Below, piece by piece: positions 25,729-34,951 of a stretch of DNA of 64,000 nucleotides. The position numbers and the translations under genes are program-made. Origin of the DNA: Streptomyces tibetensis (GTDB lineage Bacteria > Actinomycetota > Actinomycetes > Streptomycetales > Streptomycetaceae); the NCBI RefSeq assembly GCF_007655005.1, contig NZ_SZVW01000017.1, positions 62,001 to 126,000 on the forward strand, in the 5' to 3' direction. The stretch's first letter is position 1, and each line of letters opens with the position of its first letter. A model generated the notes under the pieces. That model saw only the letters and a program-made list of their open reading frames with translations, did not search any database and was not told where the DNA came from.

Positions 25729-27468
25729 TCAGCCCGGAAGCCGGTCACAGGTGACGTCCGTGGCCGGCAGGCGGCCGGTGGCCAGGTAGGTGTTGACCGT
25801 GGCGTCGGCACAGGAACTGCCGAAGACGCCGTACACGGCGTGCTGGTCCGCGCCGCGGAGGGTGACCAGGCGGGAGGAGGGCCACATGCGGCGCACCGTC
25901 TGCGCGCTCCGGTAGGTGGTACGCGGGTCACCGGTCGCGTTGACGAGCAGGGCCGGAAGGTCGCCGCGGATCGTGGTCGGGCGTTCGCGTGGCGGGTCCC
26001 AGAACGCGCACGGGCCGATGTTGTCGGTGACGGGACCGAACAACGGGTCCTGCGCGCGGGCGCGTTGGACATCGCGCCAGTACACCTCGGGGGAGCGGGG
26101 CGCGGACGCGTCCCCGCACAGGATCGCTGTCTGGGCACTGCCGTACGCGGATTCGGATCCCGTCAGCAGGAAGCGGAGCGTTTCGGCCAGCCACGGCGCG
26201 GGGGTGACCGTGTGGCCGCCGACGGCGCGACGCATGTCCCGTACGGCCTGCGCGAGATCGGCGTAGGCGGCGTCGTTGTCCTGTGAGAGGCCGTTGAGGA
26301 CGACGACGGGCACCAGATGCTCGTCCACCCGGTGGGCGCCGATCAGCAGGGGCGTACGTCCGGCCGCCGCCCGGACGCCGTCCACGGCCGCCAGCACTTC
26401 GCCCGGGGTGCGGCCCAGACCGTAGGTGGTGTGGCGGGCGGCCGCCCAGGAGGCCCAGCCCCTGAGAGCGTGCCGGTTGGCCGGTTCCGTGCCGCGCAGC
26501 AGCCGGGGGTTGTAGCTGTCGGGAGCGACGACGCCGTCCAGCACGACTCGGCCGGTTCTGCCGGGGAACATCGTGGCGTACACCTGGCCGAGGTAGGTGC
26601 CGTACGAGTATCCGAGGTAGGAGATCCGGGTCTCGCCGAGCGCGGCGCGGATGACGTCCATGTCGCGTGCGGTGTTCCGGGTCGTCGCGTACGGCAGGAC
26701 GTTTCCCTGGGACGTCCGGCAACGACCGGCGAGTTCCTCGGCCAGGGCCACCGCGCGGTCGAACCCGGCGCGGCCGGTCCCCGCGCCGCGTATGAAGGAG
26801 CCGGTGGGCCAGTGGCAGTCCAGCGGGGTGCTGCGGCCGACGAAACGGGGGTCGACGCCCACCACGTCGTAGCGCTCACCGACCTTCTTCATCGCCGTGC
26901 GCACCCACGGCGGGTCGCCGATCGTCTGCCCCCCGGGGCCACCGCCGTTGAGTAGCAGCGCGCCCACGCGGTGGGCCGTTTCGGTGGCCCGGATCCGCGA
27001 GATCGCGACGGTGATCGTGCGGCCGTCCGGGTCGTCATAGTTCAACGGGACGGTGACATCGGCGCACTGGGCGCCCGCCTGCTGGAGTTCCTTGCCGGTC
27101 GCGTCGTCGGGTCCGAGCAGGCAGCTCTTCCAGTCGAGGTACTGCCGGTGGTAGCGGGCGAGGGGGTCCGCGGCCGCAGAGACGGGCGCCGCAGAGACGG
27201 GCGCTGCAGAGACGGGCGCCGCCGCTGCGGGCGACGCGCCGACGGTGAGCGATCCGACGAGGCACAGGGCGGCTCCTGCCGCGGTGCGCGACACGAGACG
27301 GTGCAGGCCGCCGCCGGTCAGGGAGCCGCGCGGGCCGGCTGTGCCCGCGGCCGCGCGGGACGAGGTCGTACCTGACGGTGTGCCGGGGGAGGGAGGGGAG
27401 CCGGAGCTGGAGCCGGAAATGGAGCCGGAAATGGAGTCGGAAATGGAGTCGGAAGGGAAGCCGGTCAT
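25729..27468 (-). CDS. Secreted alpha/beta-hydrolase (tripeptidyl aminopeptidase-like)
   Basis: The 579-aa product has an oxyanion motif NGGGPGG, the nucleophile elbow GYSYGTYLG, and a TAP-like C-terminal domain with catalytic Asp in NATGDPRTT and His in GADQHAVYG. The family cleaves N-terminal tripeptides or esters outside the cell. A signal-like hydrophobic segment (GAALCLVGSLTVGASPAAA) sits unusually far in, after a 50-residue Ser/Gly/Pro leader with DSIS/GSIS repeats. An APVSA triplicate follows it. The stop-proximal end is intact. Its start overlaps the stop of the serine hydrolase gene, which is transcribed first. Confidence 0.87.
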   Translation of the reverse strand: MTGFPSDSISDSISGSISGSSSGSPPSPGTPSGTTSSRAAAGTAGPRGSLTGGGLHRLVSRTAAGAALCLVGSLTVGASPAAAAPVSAAPVSAAPVSAAADPLARYHRQYLDWKSCLLGPDDATGKELQQAGAQCADVTVPLNYDDPDGRTITVAISRIRATETAHRVGALLLNGGGPGGQTIGDPPWVRTAMKKVGERYDVVGVDPRFVGRSTPLDCHWPTGSFIRGAGTGRAGFDRAVALAEELAGRCRTSQGNVLPYATTRNTARDMDVIRAALGETRISYLGYSYGTYLGQVYATMFPGRTGRVVLDGVVAPDSYNPRLLRGTEPANRHALRGWASWAAARHTTYGLGRTPGEVLAAVDGVRAAAGRTPLLIGAHRVDEHLVPVVVLNGLSQDNDAAYADLAQAVRDMRRAVGGHTVTPAPWLAETLRFLLTGSESAYGSAQTAILCGDASAPRSPEVYWRDVQRARAQDPLFGPVTDNIGPCAFWDPPRERPTTIRGDLPALLVNATGDPRTTYRSAQTVRRMWPSSRLVTLRGADQHAVYGVFGSSCADATVNTYLATGRLPATDVTCDRLPG

Positions 27469-28673
27469 GCGGAAGTCCTTTCGGAAGACCTGCCCTCACA
27501 GAGGGACTTGTCGACGAGGTCGAGGAAGTCGAGCTCGGCCTGGAGCGAGGCGGGCACCTCGTTCAGGGCGACGGCGACGCTCCGGCCGCCGGGGCCGACG
27601 GCGATCAGCGCCCGGTGACCGCCGGGCACCGTGCCGCCGTGCCCGAACCACGTCCCGCCGCAGGACAGCGGTGTCGAGATCAGACCCAGCCCGTAGCGGG
27701 CCCCCGGCCACAGCCGGTCGGCGTCGGCCTCCACCGTCCGCCGCATCTCTGCGAGTTGGGCCGCGGGCAGCAGCCGGCCGTCGAACAAGGCGGCGGCGAA
27801 CCGCGTCAGGTCGCCCGGCGACGAGACCAGGGCGCCGCCGACCCCGCCGAGGGTCATGTTCCAGGCGGTGCCGTCGACGCGCCGGCCGTCGCCGTCGGTG
27901 AAGTAGCTGCGGGAGTGAGGTCCTCGGATACGGGTGTCGTCGCCGGGCCAGTACGTGTCGTGCAGCCCGAGGGGCTTGATGACGCGGCGGGTGATCTCCG
28001 CCTCGGGGGTACGGCCGGTGACCGCGTGGACGATCAGGCCGAGGACGAGGTAGTTGGTGGTGGCGTAGTGCCAGGTGCCCTGCGGGCGCGGCAGTTCGAG
28101 CGCGCGTGTGACGAGGTCGCGCGGCTCGAAGTGGTGGTACCGCAGCCGCTCGGGATGCTCCCATTCGGGCGCGTCGAGATAGTCGGGCAGTCCGCTGGTG
28201 TGCTGCAGGAGCTGTCGTACGGTGATCTGGCCCCCGTCGTGGCCGTGCCCGTGGATCAGGCCGGGCAGGTAGCGGTCGACGGGGGCTTCCAGCGAGAGGC
28301 GGTGCTCGGCGACGAGTCGGAGGACGAGCGCCGCGGTGAACGTCTTGGTCACGCTGCCGACGCGCAGCCGGTCGACGGTGTTCATCGGGCGTCCGGTGCG
28401 CAGATCCGCCGTTCCGGCGGCCTCGGCCACGCGCCCGCAGGGCTCGTACGCGGTGGGGTCGTTCACCAGGATGGCGGCACCGGTGATGCCGTCGCGCTCG
28501 GTGAGGATGCGCAGCGCCTGACGGGTCTGGTCGTGCGTGCCGCAGTCGCCGCCAGAGCGTGAGCCCGGCGCCTGAGCGGTCGCCACCGGGCCGGTGGCCA
28601 GCACGGTGGCCACCACCAGGGCCGCGAGACCGATGCGCCTGCCGGTCTCCGAAGTCGGTGAGAAGGTTGGCAT
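27465..28673 (-). CDS. Secreted serine hydrolase (beta-lactamase/DD-peptidase family)
   Basis: The 402-aa product has a signal peptide (RIGLAALVVATVLATGPVAT) and a class C-type catalytic domain. It has SVTK as the SxxK motif, YATTNY as YxN, and HGG in WFGHGGTVPG as the third motif. Relatives are D-alanyl-D-alanine carboxypeptidases and esterases; which it is cannot be told. It overlaps the following tripeptidyl-peptidase-like gene by 4 bp, so the two are co-expressed secreted hydrolases. Short His/Gly insertion (GHGHDGG) noted. Confidence 0.87.
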   Translation of the reverse strand: MPTFSPTSETGRRIGLAALVVATVLATGPVATAQAPGSRSGGDCGTHDQTRQALRILTERDGITGAAILVNDPTAYEPCGRVAEAAGTADLRTGRPMNTVDRLRVGSVTKTFTAALVLRLVAEHRLSLEAPVDRYLPGLIHGHGHDGGQITVRQLLQHTSGLPDYLDAPEWEHPERLRYHHFEPRDLVTRALELPRPQGTWHYATTNYLVLGLIVHAVTGRTPEAEITRRVIKPLGLHDTYWPGDDTRIRGPHSRSYFTDGDGRRVDGTAWNMTLGGVGGALVSSPGDLTRFAAALFDGRLLPAAQLAEMRRTVEADADRLWPGARYGLGLISTPLSCGGTWFGHGGTVPGGHRALIAVGPGGRSVAVALNEVPASLQAELDFLDLVDKSLCEGRSSERTSA

Positions 28674-28880
28674 GCCGCATCACGGTAGGCACGGGTCGTC
28701 CCGTGATCACTCCGGCAGGCATGTGCTTCGAAGCTGAGGCCAGCCCAAGCAGAGAGACGGAAGCAGTCCCCCTGGACGGGTGGGACGTCGTGCTGGTACG
28801 GGCGAGTTGGGCGGCGGTGGACGCCGCTCCTCACGTCACACCGGAGCCACACCCTCGACCCGCTCGGGCCGGTCCACCGT

Positions 28881-28926
28881 TGGAGCGGGTGACGAGAATC
28901 GAACTCGTGCTCTCGGCTTGGGAAGC
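28881..28926 (-). repeat. Relic attL: 3' fragment of tRNA-Gly
   Basis: The 46 bp match the 3' part of the intact tRNA-Gly(CCC) at 51162-51235, from the CCA end through the anticodon, with two mismatches. The 5' half is absent. It is oriented like the intact gene. It marks the outer edge of an older insertion at the same tRNA. Flanking sequence to about 29009 is similar to that after the second relic at 32981. Confidence 0.85.
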
Positions 28927-29327
28927 GACGGCGCTTGCGGGGGTGCGTCGTGTCTGACCTGCGCCTACGCGATTTGGCAGCCCCATGCCTTCAGCTTGGA
29001 TCGCACCGTAATTGACCGTAGTTCTCCGTTCTTACGGGCACGCCAAGGGCACGACATCCGACAGACCGGTTTCCGGGCCGCGGGCAACGTTCCTCTCCGC
29101 TCGCGCGCGACAACGCACGGGCCGGCCACGTGGGCCTTCGCTCATGCGCATTCGGAGAAATCGTCCGGTGGAAGCTGCCGACGGGTGTCGGGCGAGCGCC
29201 GAGGACCGGGCCTTGCCGACGGCGGCGCGAGCCGCGATGACAGAAGCGGTCCGATCCGGCAACCCCGAGCCGGCCCAGCAGATCCTGATCGACACCAGCC
29301 TTTGACATCAGCTCAGATGCAACAACA
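28927..29327. other. 401-bp gap inside the old island edge
   Basis: Apart from the att-flanking segment (28927-29009, shared with 33024-33106), nothing is recognised. A 97-codon + strand frame at 29012-29305 has no family match and atypical composition, so I do not call it a gene. Confidence 0.4.
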
Positions 29328-29630
29328 TCAGGCGGAGTCCGCACGCACGGCGGTGTCGTCGCCCACGGAGAAGACGTCGATGTGCACCACACGGTCGTCG
29401 ACGGTCACTCGCGTCGGCATTTCGTCCCAGGCCGCGGAGTCCAGGCCGATCCGTGTGATCGGGCCGAGGCGCTCGGTCAGCGCGCTGACCAGGCCGGGCA
29501 GTTCGGCGGCGAGGTTCCTGGAACGGGGCCACCACGCACCGTCGAGGATGCTCCGGCGTTCGTGCGTGGTGGTGAGCCGCGGGAGCGCCGTTCCGGGCCG
29601 CATGGATTCGTGTGCACCGTCCGCCGGCAA
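29328..29630 (-). CDS. DUF5994-like protein, short form
   Basis: The 100-aa product carries the family hallmark LDGAWWPRSRNLAAELPGLV and a following beta-rich part (ITRIGLDSAAWDEMPTRVTV). It ends about where full-length relatives continue with the LLLL...WNLLVVPP segment, so it is probably truncated. Two paralogues lie at 29716 and 33341. The function of the family is unknown. Confidence 0.65.
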   Translation of the reverse strand: MPADGAHESMRPGTALPRLTTTHERRSILDGAWWPRSRNLAAELPGLVSALTERLGPITRIGLDSAAWDEMPTRVTVDDRVVHIDVFSVGDDTAVRADSA

Positions 29631-29715
29631 ACCTGCCGGAGGCGGGAATCGGGATCGGGCATCGTGCTCACCTGCCTGTTCGGGGCCTCCTCGCGTCCAC
29701 GCTGCTCCTGGCGTG

Positions 29716-30123
29716 TCAGGCGTGGTCGCTGAGTGCGGCGGTCATGATCGGTTCGGCCGCCTCCTCGGTGGTGTCGGGCGGCACGACCAGCAGGTCCCAG
29801 CGGCCGTGGCCGGGGGCGAGCAGGACGACGGTGTCCGGGGCGTGCGCTGCGGCCGTCTTCCGCAGTCGCACGACCTGGTTGGCGACGAGCATCCGGCCAG
29901 GTGCCGTGGACCAGTCCGCTCCGTTCACTGTGACGCCGGCGATGTGTCCCCAAGCGCGTGGCAGTGCGGCGAGCAGCTCCGGAAGCTCCGCCAGAAGGTC
30001 GTAGGAGCGTGGCCACCACACGCCGTCGAGACGACGCGGCAGCGCGCTGTGGGGCGCGAGGCGCAGGCGGAGGAGAGGGCGGGTGGGCGGTGAGGGCGGT
30101 GGGGGTGGCGTTGTGGTGATCAT
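29716..30123 (-). CDS. DUF5994-family protein
   Basis: The 135-aa product has the hallmark LDGVWWPRSYDLLAELPELL, a central strand region (VTVNGADWSTAP) and the C-terminal segment WDLLVVPPDTTEEAAEPIMT. It starts MITTTPPPPP. It lies upstream of the short paralogue at 29328 in the same direction. The family is common in Streptomyces and has no known activity; it is often near stress-related genes. Confidence 0.75.
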   Translation of the reverse strand: MITTTPPPPPSPPTRPLLRLRLAPHSALPRRLDGVWWPRSYDLLAELPELLAALPRAWGHIAGVTVNGADWSTAPGRMLVANQVVRLRKTAAAHAPDTVVLLAPGHGRWDLLVVPPDTTEEAAEPIMTAALSDHA

Positions 30124-30305
30124 GACGTTTCCTTCTACGGGTTGTGCAGCGGTGGGTTCGGGTCAGGTCCGGCGGGCGGCGAGGCGGTGCGACGCGCTCG
30201 GCGCCGCCGCGGGCGGGCGCCGTTCCGTCGTAGGCGGGCGGGCGGGCGGGCGGGATCCGGCGGGGCCCCTGCCGGTGAGGCAACGGTCGCGGAGAATCGA
30301 ACGGC

Positions 30306-31022
30306 ATGACGCGGCTCCTCGGCGGTCTGTCAGCCGCCTCGGCCTCAACGTCTGGCGGCGTTCCGCGTGTTGTGCGTCGTCCGTTCCCGGTGGCGGCGCG
30401 GTCGGAAGCGCCCCCGCCCGCGACGCGGAAGCCCGGCCCGAGGCCGGAACGGGGCTCCTCGCCCCGGGAAGGGCAACGCGTCCGTCCGCTGACCCGGCGT
30501 CAGATCGAGGACCGTCTACAGGAGCTGGGTGATCTGTACGCGGAGACGTCCGGCGGTGGCCCCTGGGTGTGGAACCAAGCCCGCAGCGCCTTCCTGCGGC
30601 GGCTTGCGGCCGACGCACGGCGACCGGGATTCGAGCTGCTGATCGCGGAGACCACCGGGCTGACCGGTTGTGCCTACGGTTTCCCCGCAGGCGGCGACGG
30701 CCCCTGGTGGGAGGGCTTCGACGGATACCTTCCGGGGCGGCTGCTCCGGCTGGCCGCCTCCGGACGCCTCTTCGTGATCTCCGGGATCCACGTTCCCTCC
30801 CGGGTACGCAGGCAGAACCAGGACCGTGCCTGGAACCTCGCCCGGCGGCTGCAGAGACGGCTGCTCACCGACCACGGTGCCGCCGTCGCCGTCACGCTGG
30901 TGACCGCTCCGACCACAGGAACGTCGAGGCGCTGCGGTCCTGGGGGTGGCGGTATATCGAAGGCGACACACCTCGGACGGCCCCGCTCGGCCCGTTCCGC
31001 GTCCCTGGTCCTCGAGACCTGA
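30306..31022 (+). CDS. GNAT-like protein with two compensating frameshifts
   Basis: The 238-aa open frame resembles a GNAT-type N-acetyltransferase in its middle (LLIAETTGLTGCAYGFPAGG, GRLFVISGIHV). After AVAVTLV the expected C-terminus appears in the +1 frame (NVEALRSWGWRYIEGDTP) for about 100 bp, then returns to the first frame at LVLET-stop. One missing G near 30902 and one extra C near 31004 would restore a continuous family-like protein. Either sequencing errors or paired mutations could explain it. The N-terminal 60 residues are low-complexity; the true start may be later. Confidence 0.6.
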   Translation: MTRLLGGLSAASASTSGGVPRVVRRPFPVAARSEAPPPATRKPGPRPERGSSPREGQRVRPLTRRQIEDRLQELGDLYAETSGGGPWVWNQARSAFLRRLAADARRPGFELLIAETTGLTGCAYGFPAGGDGPWWEGFDGYLPGRLLRLAASGRLFVISGIHVPSRVRRQNQDRAWNLARRLQRRLLTDHGAAVAVTLVTAPTTGTSRRCGPGGGGISKATHLGRPRSARSASLVLET

Positions 31023-31046
31023 GCACCCCGTCCCGCGCCACGGCGG

Positions 31047-32762
31047 TCACGGCGACGGCAGACGCAGGGCGAGGAGGGCCACGTCGTCGGTGCTGCCGGG
31101 CGGCATGCGGGCGGGCAGTTGGTCGCACAGCGTGTCCAGCGGTTCGTGGGCGAGAGCGAGGGCGTGGCGGCGCAGACGGGCGAGGCCGGTGTCCAGGTCG
31201 CTGCCGGGGATCTCGATCAGGCCGTCGGTGTAGAGCAGGAGAGTGGAACCCGGGGGAAGGGACTGCGCGGCGCTCGGCCGGCTGCCGCCGGTGCCCGGAG
31301 GGACACCGAGGACGACTCCCTGTCCCGCTTCGAGGTACTGCGCCTGTCCGTCCCGGGTCAGCAGCAGAGGCGGCGGGTGCCCCGCGCTGGTCCACCGCAG
31401 CGTCCAGGGACCGGTGTGCGGGTTGCCTTCGAGCAGGGCGAGGACGAGGGTGGCCATGGGGACGGTGGTGATGGCGGGCATGGCGTCGTCGAGGCGGTCG
31501 ACGACGGCACCGGGCGGGCCGGTGTGGTCCCAGGCCAGTGAGCGCAGGATGCCGTGCAGTTGCGCCATTCCGGCTGCCGCGGTCAGGTCGTGGCCCACGA
31601 CGTCGCCGATGACCAGAGCGAGCGTGCCGTCCTTCCGCTGGAACGCGTCGTACCAGTCGCCGCCCACCTGGGAGCCGGCCGGGGCGGGCTGGTAGCGGGC
31701 GGCCAGTCGCAGGCGGCCGGGCTGGGGCAGCGGGGCGAGCAGGTTGCGCTGCATGGCCTCGGCGACGGCGCGCTGGCGGCCGAACCGCCGTGCGTTGTCG
31801 ATGACCAGGCCGACCCGGCGGCCGATGTCGCTCACGACGTCCAGGTCGTCGCCGTCGAAGGGGTGCTCCGGGTCCGTGCGCACCACCGTCAGGGCGCCGG
31901 TGATCTGCCCTCGGGGGCCGAGCGGCACCGTGATGGCCGACGTCGAGCCCACCGTCCGCAGGAAGTCGTCGTGGACGGCGGCCAGGGGAGAGGCGGGCGG
32001 TGCGGCCGGAGCCGCCTCCTGCTGCAGTACGGGATCAGCGCCGTTGAGCACCTGGACGAGCGGTGAGTGATCTCCCTCCCCGGCCCCGGTATGACGCTGG
32101 CGCCCGCCCTCCAGTCCGGCCTCCCGGCCCGCGGGACCGGTCACCGCCACCCGGTGGACCTGCCCGGAACCGACCAGGAGATCCACCGCCGCCCAGTCGG
32201 CGAGGCGGGGAACCAGCAGGCGGCCCAGCCGGACGAGGGCCTCATCGGTCTCCAGGGTCTGGCCGAGTACGTCGGTGATCTCCGCGACCAGCGTCAGCCG
32301 CTCGGTGAGGTCCTCCAGAGCACGTGTGTAGGCAGCACGCTCCCGACGCGCGCTGCGCTCGCCGGCGGTGTCGGTGAACAGCACGGCCATGCCGATGAAG
32401 GCGCCGTCGTCCGTCACGGGAGCAGCGGACCAGGAGATCGCGAGCAGGCGACCGTCACCGCGCAGACAGACGTCGCCCTCCTCGCGTGCCTCGGACCTCT
32501 CGGCCACGGCACGCAGCAGCGGGCACTGCTCCCGGGGGATCCTGCCGCCGTGCGCATCCCGGTGCAGCAGGTCGTGTGCGTCCTCCCCGCGCATCGCCGG
32601 GGCGGCGCGGCCGAGCAGCAGCTCGGCCGCCGGATTGACCGCGAGGATCCTTCCGGCGGGATCCACCACGACCAGGGCCGTGCCCAGTTGCCCGACGACC
32701 AGCTGCCAGAATCCCTTCTCGGCCGCCGGCCGGCTCTCCTCGTCTCCCGCACCCTTCACCAT
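31047..32762 (-). CDS. PAS-GAF-PP2C (SpoIIE/RsbU-type) phosphatase
   Basis: The 571-aa product has a PAS domain (about 20-130, GTALVVVDPAGRILAVNPAAE), a GAF domain (about 155-330) and a C-terminal PP2C-like phosphatase with metal-binding acidic motifs GGDWYDAF, IGDVVGHD, YTDGLIEI and TDDVALLAL. The family dephosphorylates anti-sigma-factor antagonists to control alternative sigma factors. The start MVKGAGDEE (32762) is preferred to a longer frame. No partner anti-sigma gene is adjacent. It would act in the cytoplasm. Confidence 0.88.
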   Translation of the reverse strand: MVKGAGDEESRPAAEKGFWQLVVGQLGTALVVVDPAGRILAVNPAAELLLGRAAPAMRGEDAHDLLHRDAHGGRIPREQCPLLRAVAERSEAREEGDVCLRGDGRLLAISWSAAPVTDDGAFIGMAVLFTDTAGERSARRERAAYTRALEDLTERLTLVAEITDVLGQTLETDEALVRLGRLLVPRLADWAAVDLLVGSGQVHRVAVTGPAGREAGLEGGRQRHTGAGEGDHSPLVQVLNGADPVLQQEAAPAAPPASPLAAVHDDFLRTVGSTSAITVPLGPRGQITGALTVVRTDPEHPFDGDDLDVVSDIGRRVGLVIDNARRFGRQRAVAEAMQRNLLAPLPQPGRLRLAARYQPAPAGSQVGGDWYDAFQRKDGTLALVIGDVVGHDLTAAAGMAQLHGILRSLAWDHTGPPGAVVDRLDDAMPAITTVPMATLVLALLEGNPHTGPWTLRWTSAGHPPPLLLTRDGQAQYLEAGQGVVLGVPPGTGGSRPSAAQSLPPGSTLLLYTDGLIEIPGSDLDTGLARLRRHALALAHEPLDTLCDQLPARMPPGSTDDVALLALRLPSP

Positions 32763-33340
32763 GCCACCCCCTCCGTCAGGGAAACCCTCGCCGAAGCCCG
32801 TGGGCGCATCGGGGGACCGACACGCCAGTGGATCGATAGTCCCCCGCCGCGGCACGGATCAGCTCGGCGACGTCGCGTGGCCATGTCGTTCCCCCGGCGC
32901 GAGACGCTGCGACCACCCTGCTGCGGCACGGGCTCAGGCTGACGCAACGACTCCCCTCCGTGAAAGCGACTTCGGCCTGGGCGGGTTACGAGAGCCGAAC
33001 TCGCCCTGCCAGTTTGGGAAGTGCCGGCGCTTGGGCAGGTGCGGGCGTCCTGGCCTGCGCCTACGCGGTCCGGGGCCAGAGGGCGACAGCCCGGATCGCA
33101 CCGCCTCCGTATCGAATCGAATTGTCTGCAACTCGCCCGGAATCCCTGCCTCAGGGACGACGGTTCCGGGGAGGAACGCATGAAAGCTTTCCTCCGTCGT
33201 CCGCACGGTCCGTCGGGCCTGTTCGAGGAGTACGCTGGATTTACCGAGGATATTTCGAACACCGGCTTCCAGGCTCGTGTCGTTTTCGGCGATTCAATAT
33301 TCCGGGCCGACCCTGGTCGGCCCGGGGCAGGGTTCGCGTC
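32763..33340. other. 578-bp gap between phosphatase and DUF5994 genes
   Basis: It holds the second relic att site (32981-33023) and its conserved flank. No gene is supported. The stretch 33225-33300 is A/T-richer and probably includes the promoter of the gene at 33341. Confidence 0.45.
32981..33023 (-). repeat. Second, more decayed relic attL of tRNA-Gly
   Basis: The segment GGCGGGTTACGAGAGCCGAA continues with CTCGC, then TTTGGGAA, and aligns to the tRNA-Gly 3' part with many substitutions. The following sequence (33024-33106) matches that after the relic at 28881, including CCTGCGCCTACGCG and GGATCGCACCG. The two therefore come from related insertions or a duplication. Confidence 0.7.
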
Positions 33341-33937
33341 ATGATGACGACCCTTTCCCGCCCGCCGACGACCGAAGCCGATGACCGGCTCCCCTCGCTC
33401 TCTCCGCGTCTGTCGCTGGCGCCCATCGGCTCCGCGCCGGCTCTGCTGGACGGCGCCTGGTGGCCCCGCTCCCGCGACCTCGAGGCGGAACTCCCGTCCC
33501 TGACCGCCGTACTGGAACCGCTGTGGGGGCGGATCACCCGGGTCACGGTGAATCCCGCCCAGTGGCCGGTCATCCCACGCAAGGTGCCAGTCGCCGGGCG
33601 CGTAGTGCACGTGGGGTGGTTCCGGGACGAGCAGGACCCGCATGAACTGCTGTTGCTCTCCTACCACCTGGGCCGCTGGAACCTCTTGGTCGTCCCGCCG
33701 CAGACGTCTCCCGACTCGGCCGCATGGCTGATGGCCGCCGCGAGCGACCCGCGCGGTACGTCGAGCGCGAGCCGGTTGATGGAGGAGGCGGGGCGCCTGC
33801 GGACGCTGCGGGACGCCGACCGGGCCGTGGAAGCGGTCTGGGACTCCGAAGGAGGGCACAGGTCCCGCGACGCGGCCGCACCTCCACGGGTGCCGGCCAT
33901 GACCGGCACGGTGTGGCAGCAACCGAGGGGTAGGTGA
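33341..33937 (+). CDS. DUF5994-family protein, long form
   Basis: The 198-aa product has the hallmark LLDGAWWPRSRDLEAELPSL, VTVNPAQWPVIPRKVPV, and WNLLVVPPQTSPDSAAWLMA. A 50-residue C-terminal extension is rich in Ala/Arg. It starts ATGATG at 33341 and overlaps the next gene by GTGA. It is the most complete of three paralogues spread over the two old island tiers. Confidence 0.75.
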   Translation: MMTTLSRPPTTEADDRLPSLSPRLSLAPIGSAPALLDGAWWPRSRDLEAELPSLTAVLEPLWGRITRVTVNPAQWPVIPRKVPVAGRVVHVGWFRDEQDPHELLLLSYHLGRWNLLVVPPQTSPDSAAWLMAAASDPRGTSSASRLMEEAGRLRTLRDADRAVEAVWDSEGGHRSRDAAAPPRVPAMTGTVWQQPRGR

Positions 33938-34203
33938 GGACGGTGGAGACCTTTGTGACCGTGGCCGTGATCGTGGGACTCATCGTGGTCGGGGCGTTCC
34001 TCATCCGCCTGCTGAACTCGCAGCACGGCGACCGTATGGCCGGCGTCCATTACGGCCGCACCGGGATGCCTGTCGCGGGACCGGCTCCGTCGGCTCGGCG
34101 AAGGGCCCGTGGCAGGGCGACGACGAGTGGCACCCGCCGCCCCGAGGGCCCCGAGGGCCCCGGGCTCGGCGCACGCGGGCGACTCCGCCCGCGCGCCCGT
34201 TAA
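33934..34203 (+). CDS. Small single-pass membrane protein
   Basis: The 89-aa product has one TM helix (VETFVTVAVIVGLIVVGAFL) at the N-terminus and a basic cytoplasmic tail rich in Arg, Gly and Pro. It overlaps the DUF5994 gene by 4 bp and is likely co-translated. No known family is recognised. The low-complexity C-terminal half may not be conserved. Confidence 0.6.
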   Translation: MRTVETFVTVAVIVGLIVVGAFLIRLLNSQHGDRMAGVHYGRTGMPVAGPAPSARRRARGRATTSGTRRPEGPEGPGLGARGRLRPRAR

Positions 34204-34665
34204 GGAGCGACCCCCCTTCCGGCAGGCTCGCCGGGCCCGTCACCCGACGGGCGGAACTGACCGCACCGACAACACAACCCGCAATCCGGGGCCCCGGTCG
34301 CAGCCGCGCACACGACAGGCCGGTGCCCACCCGCGTCCGGTGTCCGCAGGCCGGGGCAGCCGGCCTCCAGGACACGATGCCGTCAGGCGCGGACCTTCTG
34401 TCCGGTTCGTGGCGCATCCCCGGACGGCGGTCCACCACGATGCCCGCCGACCCCGGCTCGTGGAACGGCCCTCCGCTTCCCTTCGTCCGAGGCGATGGCG
34501 AGCCGATCGCGCCATGGGCAGCATGTCGTCCCAAGCGCCCTCGCACACAAGCTTGGACAGAAGGGGAACTTCCCGCCACCGCAGTCCTGATTGCACCATT
34601 TCGCCAGGGATTGTTTACAAAGCGGACGACAGGGAGCCAGAGTCGAGTGGAGGCAGGAGGCAGCC
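34204..34665. other. 462-bp gap with no supported gene
   Basis: Several overlapping frames on both strands are open but none shows a domain or a good start. The last 100 bp are less GC-rich and probably carry the promoter of the small gene at 34666. A transposase origin was considered and not supported. Confidence 0.4.
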
Positions 34666-34848
34666 ATGACCGTCCTCGCGGTGTTCCTTCTCGTCATCGG
34701 GACGATATTGATCCTGGTGGGGTCGATGTTGATCCTGGTCGGGACGGTCCTGATCTTCCTCGGGACACCGCTGATCCTCATCGGGATCGCCCTGGTCGCT
34801 GTTGCGGCCTTCTTGCTCATCCGCAGAGCGCTGAGGCGGGAGGAGTAG
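34666..34848 (+). CDS. Very hydrophobic small membrane protein
   Basis: The 60-aa product is almost entirely hydrophobic, with a repeating pattern of ILILVG/LILVG/LIFLG/LILIG units, and ends in RRALRREE. It probably forms two tightly packed TM helices or a hairpin. AGGAGG lies 7 bp upstream of the ATG. No family is recognised. The repetitive composition could make it a membrane-stress or toxin-like peptide, but nothing else supports that. Confidence 0.6.
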   Translation: MTVLAVFLLVIGTILILVGSMLILVGTVLIFLGTPLILIGIALVAVAAFLLIRRALRREE

Positions 34849-34951
34849 GGACGGCCGGACCGGAGCAGAGCCGGACCGGAGGACGGCCGGGACCGGAGCA
34901 AGGGGACCGGATCAGGCGGACTCATCGAGCTCGGTGCGTCGAAAGGAGCAC

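Noticed and set aside
34240..34599. IS transposase remnant
   Set aside because: Short stretches looked like an IS5-type transposase, but no DDE motif, no terminal repeats and no consistent frame were found.
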